From NCBI GenBank assembly GCA_002077065.1, contig NAJO01000016.1, forward strand, positions 868,001 to 932,000: a DNA stretch of 64,000 nucleotides. Direction: 5' to 3'. Below the pieces are notes generated by a model, which made no database searches, was not told the origin of the DNA, and was given only the letters and a program-made list of their open reading frames with translations. Shown here piece by piece: positions 48,584-58,574 of the stretch. The translations under genes and the position numbers were made by a program. The DNA is from Cryoendolithus antarcticus. Taxonomy: Eukaryota > Ascomycota > Dothideomycetes > Cladosporiales > Cladosporiaceae. Position 1 is the stretch's first letter. The number at the start of each line of letters is the position of its first letter.

Positions 48584-51500
48584 TTACAGATAGAACATCA
48601 CATCGTCCAAGTTCGGATGCCACAGGTTCCTCCTCGGCTGCCCGTACTTCTGCAGGTTGTCGCTGCGCGGCCGCCAGAAGATGCTGCTGTCAACGAAGAT
48701 GCGCACCGCAACCTTGTACTGCTCAAAGCCCTCGCCAGTGTTCTGATCTCTGAACTTGACCTCATTTCTGCCCATCAGCCAATCACGCAGCCAAGCTCTA
48801 CCACGATCGCACAGCCGATCGGCGTAGTAAGCCGGCGAGCAGTAAGACACACCTCTAGTCGCACGAGCGTAGACGTAGCAAAGTGCGTGGGTGATGCCTT
48901 GTAGCTCATCGGAGTCCAGACCCATGTGGTTCATGAGGACGAAGTAGTGCGCTGGACGACCAGTGCCTTGGAGCGGCTTGTGAGACCGGAGGTAGAAGTC
49001 AAGGCTGTGCGGATGGGTGATGTCGGTGTCAACCACGAAGCCAGGGAGGATGTTGCCGTTTTGGCGATCGAGCTTCTGGACGTCCGTCCTGAAGAACGTC
49101 CGGCCCACATTGGTGAAAGGACTGCCGGCTTCCATCCTGCGGCGCTCTGCCAGGCTGGTTGCAGCCTGGCGAGCTTCGTCCTGCGTCAGTGGGCTCTTGA
49201 ATGTGTCACAGTCGTTTTCGGCAAAGAAGCGAACATGATGCCTCTTCCCAACCACCACGAAGGTCAAGTTGAACTCCGACTTCGGCTGCTGAAGCTGAGT
49301 GTATTGACCCTGCTGAGCGAGGTAGGCGTGCGCTGCATCGTATCCCTGCTGGACTTGAGGTATCTCAAATTCACGGACTTGGCGATACTGCGACTCACTT
49401 ACGCCATCGCGGTAGAACAGCACCGAGGTGGGCATTTTGCCGCTGCGAGCCACCGCCCAGTCAATGAATCGCTCTTTGGTCATGTCTGCAAGGTCGGCGA
49501 TGATCTGGAGAAAGTCGATAAAGTTCAAGGCAAAGTGCGATAGGAAAGCTCTGCACATTCCTCTTGTCCCTTGAACTGCAGCCGCATGGAGCCCGGATAC
49601 TTGGTGAATGCAGCATCAGTACTGCCGACCACACCGGCGATCGATGGACAACCCGCGGCGGCGCTGGCTGTCGAGTGCGCCACATCTGCGCTCAGGATTA
49701 TTGTATTGTCGTTACCTGCACCTCTAGCGATAATGTCGGCAAGTCCCTGTGATTCGATATCGCGATTGACCCCGCTAGCCTTCAGGTTGAGTTTGAGTCC
49801 AACGTTGGCAATGTATTGACCTGAACTCGCGTTGTTGGCCCGAAGAGGACGCACCTTGTTGGCTAACGCACACACAACATGCAGGCCAAGACGAAGATCA
49901 GCCACTCTCTTAATCTTGGCGTACAGCTCGAATGACTTCCGCGGAAGGATAGCGAGGACGGGCACCGTCAAGTCACGTAGCAAGCCAGGCTGAGAAAAGC
50001 TCTGCAGCACATTGGACTCTGAGATACGCTCAGTGTCAGTTGAATTGCCTGCTGGCTGAGGCGTGTGGTGATCGAACACAGTGGTGGCGTTGCTTATGCC
50101 GAGAATGTTGAAGTAGTGGCGCAATGCGGTGTGCAGAGTCTGCTGATGAAGACGGTTCGGCTCACAGTCTATGTTCGTGAGTTCGAGTACCCCAATTTGA
50201 CCATATGGCTGCGCCTGCTGCAGGCGCCTATCATCAAGATTCCACATAGCTTCGGAAGATGCTGGTTCCGGGATTGTAGCGCAGGTTTGGTGCACTGAGC
50301 CAGCGAGCTGGGACGGTCATGAGAGAGGTGTTGGTCTCCAACGAGAAGTTTCCGCCAGACCGAGCAGCTGCGGGCGTGCGAATGCCGAAAGCGTCGAAGC
50401 CCTCAGTCTCGATCAGATTGCGATTGAAGCGCGGTAGCTGGCAAGCGAAGCCAAGCATAGCACGAGTCTGATCTGCTGTAAGCAAACCACGAAAAAGCTG
50501 CCAAGGCCTGAATGTCAGCTGCGTCGGTAGGCAAAAGTCTGTCACCCCGTTATTCACCGTGGACTTGTCGCCGATGTTGATGAGGATGCGATCAAGATTG
50601 TTGCCACTGGTTGGGACTGCATCGACAGCTTGCCAGGTGTGTAGACGATTGACACTTGGATGGACCTCTGTGATCAGCGCCGGTCTGCGTTGCTGATTAG
50701 GCTTACTGACGAGAACCTCTCTGCCAACCAAGGAGTCGAACGTCTCACGTGGGCTATGGCTGTCTGCCTGGCGATTCTGGGCGCGACATTCGCGCATCCA
50801 ATTGAGCACAGTGAGGTATTCGCGAACCAAGGCCGAACCACCAACGTGCAAGTTGTACAACAGCTCGGCTTGACCAGGTCTGAGGGAGACAGTGTAGCCC
50901 CGGAGAGCACGCATCGTCGGACCCACGGGAACCAGAGGCTGGGTTGGCAGATGAACGTAGAAGCGGTTGGCTGTCGTTGAGATGAAGTTCACACGATTGA
51001 CTCTTGTCTTCGTGTGCTCGATGAGCAGTGCGTTCAGACCGCGCGCAAGTATATCGGATTGCTCGGCTGCTGTAGAAGGCCTGCCAGACTGGCCAACAAT
51101 CGCGCTCATGCTCTGACTTGGGTTAAGCTGCATCTCGTAGTGGATGCGGATAGCCGTGGCAGTGACTCGCTGACCATTCCGCGCATCGATGCCACTTACT
51201 GATCCAAATTTCTGCATGTTGGGTTGAGCTAGAGGTGCTAACTGTCCCAGGCTCCAGATCAAATCAAGATCGGTCACGAAGGGTGCAGACTGCCACAAGG
51301 CTTGATAATTCGGATCAGCCCTCAGTACGTCGAACAGGACCTTGCGCTCGACCTTGTTCTTGAACAGAATCTCCTGCTGGTTTTGGGAATTGATGCCGCA
51401 CAAACGTAGTTTGGTAGACCCAGATGAGGTTCGGCATCTGGCAAATCTGGACGAAGTTGGTAGTCACTGTACTCGAAGCTTGATCAAGATGATGCGTAGC

Positions 51501-51964
51501 ACCGAAATTGTGCCGCAGACCGTACTCCTGAAATGTCTTCGAAGCCGCAGTCTGGGAAGGCTGGAGACCAGTGGCTTGGCAGATTTGCAGCGCCTCTGGT
51601 GCTTCCAATGGTGTGTGCGCTGAAATGTGGTAGTCGACTCGCCGGCCGCCTGTAGCAATGCGAACTGGTCGCCCTTGCTGAGCTGCTGCTTGTGGTGGTC
51701 GACGCGCATTGCCGTCGCGCATTGCCGTCGCGCATTGCCGTCGCGCTGTGGGCCAGCATAGGGACGATTCTGATTGGGGCATGCATTGGCCTTGTGGCCA
51801 AGCTGATTGCACTTGAAGCACTTGCCATCGGGCTTTTTACCACCTCCACCGCCATTTCCGCCGCCTCCACCATAATCACCTCCACCCCCGCCTCCGCCTC
51901 CACCATAGTAGCCAGATGGCCCAGCACGAGCTGGGCCACCGTAGCCTCCCTGATATCCGGACAT
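48584..51964 (-). pseudogene. QDE-2-like Argonaute with N-terminal zinc knuckle, reading frame broken
   Basis: The N-terminus (MSGYQGGYGG) is Gly-rich, then has a CCHC knuckle CFKCNQLGHKANAC. After a 13-bp repeat the frame changes and continues RRVDYHISAHTPLEAPEALQ, VTTNFVQICQMPNLIWVYQT (Argonaute N domain). A second shift near 51400 leads to INSQNQQEILFKNKVERKVL and a long linker/PAZ/L2 block (LRGYTVSLRPGQAELLYNLH) to ~50240. A third shift near 50260 leads to the MID and first PIWI part (AMWNLDDRRLQQAQPYGQ, IILSADVAHSTASA). A fourth near 49560 leads to the rest of PIWI (VLFYRDGVSESQYRQV, LQGTGRPAHYFVLMNHM), stop 48584. Catalytic Asp (ADVAH), Asp (YRDGVSE) and His (RPAHY) are present; the glutamate-finger region (RLQFKGQEE) abuts the fourth shift. 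In the family, Argonaute uses small RNAs to silence genes and transposons. As read, no full-length protein can be made. No intron removes these shifts without deleting conserved strands. Confidence 0.72.
51703..51746. repeat. 13-bp tandem repeat (cgcgcattgccgt), 3.4 copies, inside Argonaute
   Basis: Units at 51703-51715, 51716-51728 and 51729-51741 are identical, followed by a partial cgcgc. The unit length is not a multiple of three, so each gain or loss of a copy shifts the Argonaute frame. With three copies the N-terminal frame reads into a non-family sequence. With one copy (or four) it reads straight into the frame that carries the N domain. Confidence 0.9.
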
Positions 51965-52388
51965 AACGATGTACGAAAGCCGCTGAAGTGCGAACGAGGT
52001 ACCACTGATCAGAGTTCTTGCTCTGTGAAGATTGGCTTGGATATACTGATCTGTGCTGCGTTTGCTTCGCCGCCTTGTTGCTGCCGAAAGCTTGTCTGAC
52101 AATCGCTGGAGTCTCACTTGGATGAGTCAAGAACCCTTGCACAACATTGTCTTCCTTTCTCTGACTGTGATGTACGCTTGTTGGCGTCCTCTGGAGCAGC
52201 AGAGTCAGACAGAGTCATCGTGAGCTTTCCGGATTCCATCAAGCAGTGGCAAACTCTTGTGCATCGAGCAGTGGGCGGACAAAGCCGAAAACCTTTGGTG
52301 GCCCAGCCCAACGATGCAATGCAAAGGACGACTTGACTTAGGCGCGATGCGCCCAACACATCCGCCACGATAGACGAGACGAGAGAAC
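51965..52388. other. Argonaute upstream region / NOP16 3' flank
   Basis: 0.42 kb without a supported gene; likely contains the Argonaute promoter. Confidence 0.4.
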
Positions 52389-53126
52389 TCAGACACTCCC
52401 TCCAGCATCCCGCCACTTCTTAATCCGCTTCTTCAAGTCCCCTTCACTTCTTTGCATGTAATTGACCTTGATGTCCCTTGCCATCCTCCCAACATCATTG
52501 CCATGCTTCCGTACGAGTGCCTCGATGAATAGCCTCTCACCCTCAGGCTGCTTTCTCACGTACTTCTTCGTAGGCATACTAGCCCTCATCTCCAGATCTC
52601 GCACAACCTCTGTCTCGCCCTCACTACGTAAATAGCTTCCCGGCTCAATGTTGCCGTGCTGATTTTCGAGCCTTGCCCACACCACCCTGCTTGCACCTCC
52701 ATCCTCCTCGTCTGAGTCCAGATCATTCAATGCATCGCCCAACGGGTTTGCTCTCCCTTCAACCTCACCGCCCACAACCCTCATCTCTCCCGTGACAGGG
52801 TCCCTCTCGATTCTCGCTTCCTGCACATCGAACCGTTCCGGCCGTTTTGCAGACGAGATGCTCAACCCATCGTCCTTCTTCCTCGTCCGCAGACTCTCAC
52901 CTTCCTGCAGTTGCTCCACATCCTCTGCCTTCCGCTCAATGCCACCAGTGTGCTTGTTCAGCTTTGAAGCAAGTCCAAGACGCTTGTAATTTTGCGACAG
53001 AGTGAGCGATTTGTCCCAATTCGCTGCCATTACTGGGTTCTTGTGCAGAACTTTCTTGGACTTTGGCTTGACCGCTTTGGGCGCCGCATTGCTGCGGTTC
53101 TTGCGCTTTTGTATCTCGCGACCCAT
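52389..53126 (-). CDS. NOP16: Nop16, 60S ribosome biogenesis protein
   Basis: Single exon, 245 aa. Starts MGREIQKRKNRSNAAPKAVK, the basic MGRxLQKRKxRSS-type N-terminus of Nop16. It then has NPVMAANWDKSLTLSQNYKR LGL, the family's 'NWDKxLTLxQNYxRLGL' signature. The C-terminal part holds KKYVRKQPEGERLFIEALVR and HGNDVGRMARDIKVNYMQ, also diagnostic. Nop16 is a nucleolar constituent of 66S pre-ribosomal particles. A central acidic stretch (LNDLDSDEEDGG) is typical. Single-exon and intact. Divergent from the zinc transporter gene with 194 bp between start codons. Confidence 0.95.
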   Translation of the reverse strand: MGREIQKRKNRSNAAPKAVKPKSKKVLHKNPVMAANWDKSLTLSQNYKRLGLASKLNKHTGGIERKAEDVEQLQEGESLRTRKKDDGLSISSAKRPERFDVQEARIERDPVTGEMRVVGGEVEGRANPLGDALNDLDSDEEDGGASRVVWARLENQHGNIEPGSYLRSEGETEVVRDLEMRASMPTKKYVRKQPEGERLFIEALVRKHGNDVGRMARDIKVNYMQRSEGDLKKRIKKWRDAGGSV

Positions 53127-53320
53127 TTCTGCGGTTACCTGAATAGAAAGTGATAGGGTAGTAAAGTCTGTTAGCAGTGCTATTGAAAAAGTCTGGCATG
53201 TGAAAGTCGAGATCTTGGCAGGTACCGCTCGGAGAATCTATCTACCGAAGGGGCCAACCAGACGACACTTCATCGATATTAGCACATAAGATTGACACTA
53301 TCTGACCCCACATCGCGACA

Positions 53321-54689
53321 ATGGCGACAATGAGAGTACGAGTGGCATGTATCGCCCTTCTAGCGACTTTCATTCTCACCACATATGCTCTCACCACCGA
53401 GAAGTCGGAAGTATCGATTGATGTTGGTTCACTAAGCACCAGCGAGCTGGAGCAGCAGTTGCAGGTATGGACTCTGAAAGACAGTAGTCGATCGCACACA
53501 ACTGACGGGCTTCGACAGAAATGCCCAACAGTCACCTCTCTCGAGGCTCACAAAGCTCTGAGCCACTCCACTGAGCTGTCTCTGCTCCAAAGGGCTTTCA
53601 GCGCCCTCTTTCCCTTCTCCTCGCCCATGTGGAACAGCTTTGCCGCCACCGCATACATCTCTGGACCGCCCAACTTCCTGCTGGCCTTAGTACCCACGAA
53701 CGTTGATCCGAGCAGTCTCAACGTCATGGTCGCGTTTGCTGTCGGAGGGTTGCTGGGCGACACACTGTTCCACTTGCTTCCCGAGATCTTCCTCGGCGAA
53801 GTCCCGCAGGGTGAGGTCAGAGTCAGACTTGTGGAGCCGAACAAGAATCTCCTGCTTGGCGTGGCGATCATGGTCGGGTTTGTGACGTTCGTAGCCATGG
53901 ACAAGGGGTTGCGAATCGCTACTGGCGGGGCTGGGCATTCGCATGATCATAGCCAGGAGTCGAGCGAGATCAGCAATGGGCATCTCGGCGATGCCACGGC
54001 CAAAGCATCTGCTCTCGATAATGTATCAAACGGCTCGTTGCGGAATCGAAAGGATGCGGTGATCTCTGAGAAGCCAGCCTTGACATCACCGGCGGCTGAA
54101 CCTCCGAAGAAGGAGATCAAGCTATCAGCCTATCTCAACATTATCGCAGACTTCACCCACAACATCACGGATGGTCTGGCGTTGAGCTCGAGCTTCTATG
54201 CTTCTCCAACCATTGGTGCCACGACGACACTGGCAGTCTTCTGCCACGAGATTCCCCACGAAGTAGGCGACTTCGCCCTACTCATCCAGGGAGGCATGAG
54301 CAAGAAGATGGCCATGGCCTTGCAATTCGTCACGGCACTCGGAGCAGTCCTCGGCACCTGCATTGGTGTGGCCGTGCAAGAGCTCGGCGGCAGCGCTGCT
54401 ACGGCTGTCGCAGGTGCTGGCAATCAAGGCATATGGGGAACGTCACTGTCGTGGGGTGATATGCTGCTACCTTTCACAGCTGGGACGTTCCTGTATGTAG
54501 GGACTGTGGGAGTGATACCTGAGATGCTTGAGACTGGACCGAATAAGATGAAGGAATTGAGGAGTATGGCCATGCAATTTGCTGCTATGGCTGCCGGTGC
54601 TGGTATCATGCTTGGGTAAGTCTCATTCATTCATCATCGTGAATCATCCTACTAACATAAACCCCTCCAACAGTATTAGCTGGGATTAG
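53321..54689 (+). CDS. YKE4: ZIP-family zinc transporter (Yke4/SLC39A7 type)
   Basis: Three exons, 53321..53464, 53519..54615 and 54674..54689; 418 aa. Intron 1 (54 nt; GTATGG, AACTGACGG, CGACAG) is a multiple of three without stops, so it can be mistaken for coding. Intron 2 (GTAAGT...CTAAC...ACAG) adds a last exon of five codons (ISWD). N-terminal signal peptide (VACIALLATFILTTYALTTE), a luminal stretch, then eight-helix ZIP core with GGLLGDTLFHLLPE, a His-rich loop (GHSHDHSQ) and metal motifs HNITDGLALS (helix IV) and HEIPHEVGDFALL (helix V). Yke4 proteins move zinc across the endoplasmic reticulum membrane. All metal ligands are present. Confidence 0.93.
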
Positions 54690-54873
54690 ACGCTTCAAAC
54701 CGCTAGCCCAAGATGAGCTCTCCCATTGCCTGTCATCCAGTCTAAGGTCCGCTTTAAGGCGCCCTTCCAAGGTTCCAAGCCGACGCACCAACTGGGCATG
54801 TCAAGTCGTGTTGCTCCATGCCTCTCGCTGAGTTACAGTCCTGACGGTATTCGCGGCCGCTGCCGATGGCACC
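54690..54873. other. Convergent 3' spacer
   Basis: Short spacer between the YKE4 stop and the stop of the next minus-strand gene. No feature. Confidence 0.4.
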
Positions 54874-56478
54874 TCAAAGAGCCACCCCACCGTCGACACT
54901 CTCATCATTCCCACTCATAACACTTTCCCACTCCTCAGCAAAGTCCTCGTCGTCTACATCCTCCCCATCACCCTCCTCACTAAGCTCATCCTCATCCATC
55001 AACTCCGCCAGCGTCGCTCCAGCCCTCGGATGATAAGACACCCTCCCACTCCTCAACCCCTCCATACTCCCCGACCTCCCCAACCCAAGCACACTCTCTG
55101 CCTTGCGCCAACTCTTCGCGTCTTGCATCAATTGCGCCATACTCTGTGCCCTACTAAGCCGCTGAAGCCTCGACCTCGGATTACCGAAATGCAATTCCTT
55201 CGCAATTTCAGCGAAGACTTTTGGCTTCGTTGGTGAGATATCGCCCTGCCCGCCGAAAGGGTTCATCCTCAGCGGGTCGAATTTCGGTGGCTGAAAGGGA
55301 TCCCAGGTGGTGATTATGATGTAGCCGCCTTGCTCCGTGGGGTCACGGCTGCTGAGGGGGTTGCGAACGGTGATTGGCAGGCTATAGAGGAAGCCGGAGA
55401 GGTACTCGAAGTCGTGAAGGAGGCGGCCGTGGGATTCGAGAACGCTTTGTTTGCATTCTGCCATGGCGGCACGGAAGTCAGCGCCGGAGGTGGCGTGGAT
55501 GTCGCACTGTGGGTGATATGGTCAGTAAGCTTGCCTGTTTCAGCAGATCGTCCTCAAGTCACATACTCTGTAACAGACCCTCGGCACCTCCTCCCCCACC
55601 TCCATCTTCCCCTCCTCCTCCCTCCTCTCAAACCCAAAATCCAGTTCCGGCAGCCTCGGCGTCTTCAATCTCGGCGGCGCACTCCACGCTCCCCTCTCCC
55701 CGTCCCCAGCCCCATCCCGTTCCTCACCTTCCTCATCCTCACTCTCCCCTCCACAATCCCCAGCCAATACCCCAAACCCCGCTGCACTAGCCCTACCCTC
55801 ACGCTGAAACCTGCGCTTAACAAGCTTGCGGCGTTTGGCGCGGGCTGTGCTGCCTTTCTGTAGGACGCGCTGGGTGTCGGCGTCGGAGGAACGGTAGCCT
55901 GGGGTCAAAGGCGAGAGCGGAGCGGTGGGATGGTGAGGAGGGGAGATGGTTATGGGAGGAAGGGTGAGATTTGGTTTGGAGGGGGAGGAGCGGCTGAGGA
56001 AGAAGCGGGAGGTGCTGCGGAGGGATTGGCGGAGGGTATTGCGGGGCGTGAGTGTAGGTGTGGCAGACTTCTGGGGCGTCGTCGACGGGTTGGCGGATTT
56101 GAACGGCATCGTGGCGTTGATTATCACCTCGTTGCCAAGGGATTGATAATAAGGACTGGCTGCATCGATTAGCTCCCCTTCCCCTTGCACTCGATCTCCA
56201 CCTCGAGCACCGCGCGACGATGAAAGCAAGGAATGGATGTGAGGTGGCAGTGAAGATAGCGGCTCCGATGACTCGTCCAACTCAACAATCCGCGAAGTAG
56301 CAGACGGCGTGGCAATCGCCGCTACTTCGACGTTATGCTGCTGATGAAGTGGATGTTGGTGATGGAGGGAGGCCGCCGACTTTCTTGAGCGCAAGATGGA
56401 AGTACGGCCTGTGTAGCAGGAGTGAGGTCGAGGCGTGGAGGCGTAAGCGAAAGTGAGCTCCGGCATGAAGCCAGCCAT
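54874..56478 (-). CDS. Conserved-looking Ser/Pro-rich protein, unknown function
   Basis: Exons 56478..55567 and 55506..54874; the 60-nt intron (GTATGT, CTTACTGACC, CCCACAG) is phase 0; 514 aa. Exon 1 encodes a disordered region with MAGFMPELTFAYASTPRPHS, a Ser/Pro/Thr-rich middle (PLSPLTPGYRSSDAD) and a basic patch (RAKRRKLVKRRFQREGR). It ends in a more ordered LPELDFGFERREEEGKMEV...VPRVCYR that continues in exon 2 as CDIHATSGADFRAAM, LLHDFEYLSGFLYSLPI and GGYIIITTWDPFQPPKFDP. The tail is acidic (DEDELSEEGDGEDVDDEDF). A longer start at 56577 is in frame but less likely. No family recognised. The ordered C-terminal module may be a binding domain. Confidence 0.72.
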
Positions 56479-57347
56479 GGTTCGTTTGAGTGTTTGTTTG
56501 TGAGGGAAGGTGCGATGGGGAGGTGAGTTGTGTGCTGTTTTGGGTTGTGGTAAGGTCATGTTCTGGGGCTCGAGCAACAGTCAAGTTGGCTTTGGTCAAG
56601 GACGAGGAAAGAGCAAGCAGAGATTGTGTGATTGCATGGAAGAAGGGTGAGATGTTTGTCTTACATGTTCGAGGATAGTAGGGCGTAGTGAATGCAAGTA
56701 AGACTCGTGATCTTTCACCTACACTGTCGAGTGTTCACCTCTGAAGGCACATTACTGCTCCATCACTTCATCGCTGTACTTCTTCACCGAATCATCACTT
56801 CCTCAGCGTGCTGTCCATCAGTTCTGCTTCCCCCCCTCCAAGGCTTTGCGGCTCAATGGAGTGGATAAGCGCTCATGGTCTCGCTGTTCTCCAGAGCCGT
56901 CTCAGAGTCTCCAATTCTCGTCGCCTGCTTGGCATGCAGAGCCGCGTATTCCTCGCCCCTTACGCTGCCCTTGAACAGCAGAGCTGTGCATTCCTCGTAA
57001 CGCCTGAGATTCCTCTTAGGGAAGCATTCATACAGCATGACCTCGGCGTATTGCCTCCCCGCACTGTTGGGCAATGAATGGCAGTCCACCTTAGCCATGC
57101 CGTCCGACATTGGGTTTGTGTTTGCGTCTCGGCTCTGGCGTGATCATGAATTCTCCATACTGCATCTTCCCGAGAACTGGCGATCGGGCAACTGCGGGAG
57201 TCGACCTAGACAGGGGCGTCGCAGCCTCAAGTGCTCGCGGGCATTACGTCCATCGTATCAGCCGGCGTGCCTGCGCTTTCTCGCCCTCCACTGCGGCTGA
57301 AGGTTTTGGTGCTGATCGCAGAACTCCATTGAAAAGGTCCAACATCA
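56479..57347. other. Intergenic, nothing supported
   Basis: 0.87 kb upstream of the unknown protein and downstream of RIB1. Short frames only. Confidence 0.4.
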
Positions 57348-58574
57348 TTACTTGCTCAACATATGCTTCATCTTCTCGATCTTCGTGGACAAGTACTTCT
57401 CGACTTCCTTGCCTTGTACACCACGCTCGCCTCCAGTCTGCCATGCAATGGGCACCATAGGCACTCGTTCAACAACTCGAACCTCTCGATTTGGTCCCTC
57501 GACTGCTCTTACTTTATCTGGGTTGTTAGTGAGTAGTTTGATACCTCGATCACCTCCAAGTCCAAGGTCCATAAGCATAGCAGTCGCAAGTCCGTAGCTC
57601 CTTGCGTCTCCAGGGTGCCGCAGCAGTAGATTCGCCTCCATAGTATCGTGACCTAGATCCTGAAGATTGTACGCCTTCAGCTTCTCCTTCAGTCCAATGC
57701 CTCTTCCTTCTTGTCGTAGATAGATAATCACTCCGCCTGCTGAAGGCAGTTTGGAAGGCCGATGCGCCTCATGCTCCCCGATCTCACTCCCTGGCGTGGA
57801 ACTCGGCGTAGGCACAGGCAAGCCCATCAGTCTCTCCGCCTCGTCCAGCTGCTCACCACAATCGCATCTTGCAGACCAGACAGTCTCGCCCGTATAGCAC
57901 TCCGAATGAATTCTCACCAATGGCGGTCCGAGTTCCTCAGGGTAGCTACTATCAATCTCCTGCTGGCCCGTCTGTCCATTGCTAGTCCCACCACCGGTCC
58001 CATTTAGTCCCGTCAAATACCCAGCACTCGGTCGCACGCCCTCTTCTCGTCTGATTGCCTGTAGTCTGCTACTCGTCCGTCCAGGGTATAGGGTACCCAC
58101 ATACGCACCCCTGATCATCCTGTCCCTTTCCGTCTCCCCAGGCATCACAGCATCCAGACTCCGACTTCGAATGTTCGGCCCAAAGACGATTGCCAAGTGC
58201 TCCTTTTCGTCTGCATTGTTGTGGTAGAGATGTAGCCACATCTCCTGGCCTGTCGTGGTCGGTATCCGTGCGCGTACTTCGCACCAGACTTTTGGCAAGA
58301 CTTGCAGTAATGACGGGTTGCTGTCGGCTGCATCATCTACGCTGTTCTCGGGTTGAGGGATTGAGATACTGCGGGGCTGTCGATCGTGCCGTTGACCAAC
58401 ACCCTCTTCCGAATTCCGCCATGGGGTTGTGGGCGGTGTGAGCGCCGGTGAGACGAGGGGTGGCGGGACGGCGGAGTGGGTGTGCTCGAGTTTGAAGTCT
58501 GAGACGGTGCGCTGGGGGCGGGGGTGGGAGAGAGGGGTCAGCGCGGGTGAGGCATGGGCGGGGTAGGCGGCCAT
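57348..58574 (-). CDS. RIB1: GTP cyclohydrolase II (riboflavin biosynthesis)
   Basis: Single exon, 408 aa. Opens GTP to a diaminopyrimidine, formate and pyrophosphate, the first committed step of riboflavin synthesis; cytosolic. The zinc site is [20 protein letters not shown] with Cys226, Cys237 and Cys239. The GTP-binding/catalytic motif [15 protein letters not shown] follows at ~285-299. [20 protein letters not shown] and [16 protein letters not shown] are also family signatures. An insertion ([20 protein letters not shown]) between the two motifs and a ~95-residue disordered N-terminus are usual in fungal Rib1. Starts at the first in-frame ATG ([15 protein letters not shown]). Confidence 0.95.
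   Translation of the reverse strand: MAAYPAHASPALTPLSHPRPQRTVSDFKLEHTHSAVPPPLVSPALTPPTTPWRNSEEGVGQRHDRQPRSISIPQPENSVDDAADSNPSLLQVLPKVWCEVRARIPTTTGQEMWLHLYHNNADEKEHLAIVFGPNIRSRSLDAVMPGETERDRMIRGAYVGTLYPGRTSSRLQAIRREEGVRPSAGYLTGLNGTGGGTSNGQTGQQEIDSSYPEELGPPLVRIHSECYTGETVWSARCDCGEQLDEAERLMGLPVPTPSSTPGSEIGEHEAHRPSKLPSAGGVIIYLRQEGRGIGLKEKLKAYNLQDLGHDTMEANLLLRHPGDARSYGLATAMLMDLGLGGDRGIKLLTNNPDKVRAVEGPNREVRVVERVPMVPIAWQTGGERGVQGKEVEKYLSTKIEKMKHMLSK

Noticed and set aside
49525..49620. A 50-nt GTATCC...GTGCAG stretch that would join the two PIWI parts of the Argonaute in phase
   Set aside because: It would delete the conserved YPGSMRLQ strand and the glutamate-finger region, and lacks a branch-like site. 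Recorded as the best alternative to a frameshift.
51360..51420. A 43-nt GTCTAC...AACCAG stretch that could be an intron in the Argonaute N domain
   Set aside because: Poor donor and it would remove the conserved VYQTTF strand.
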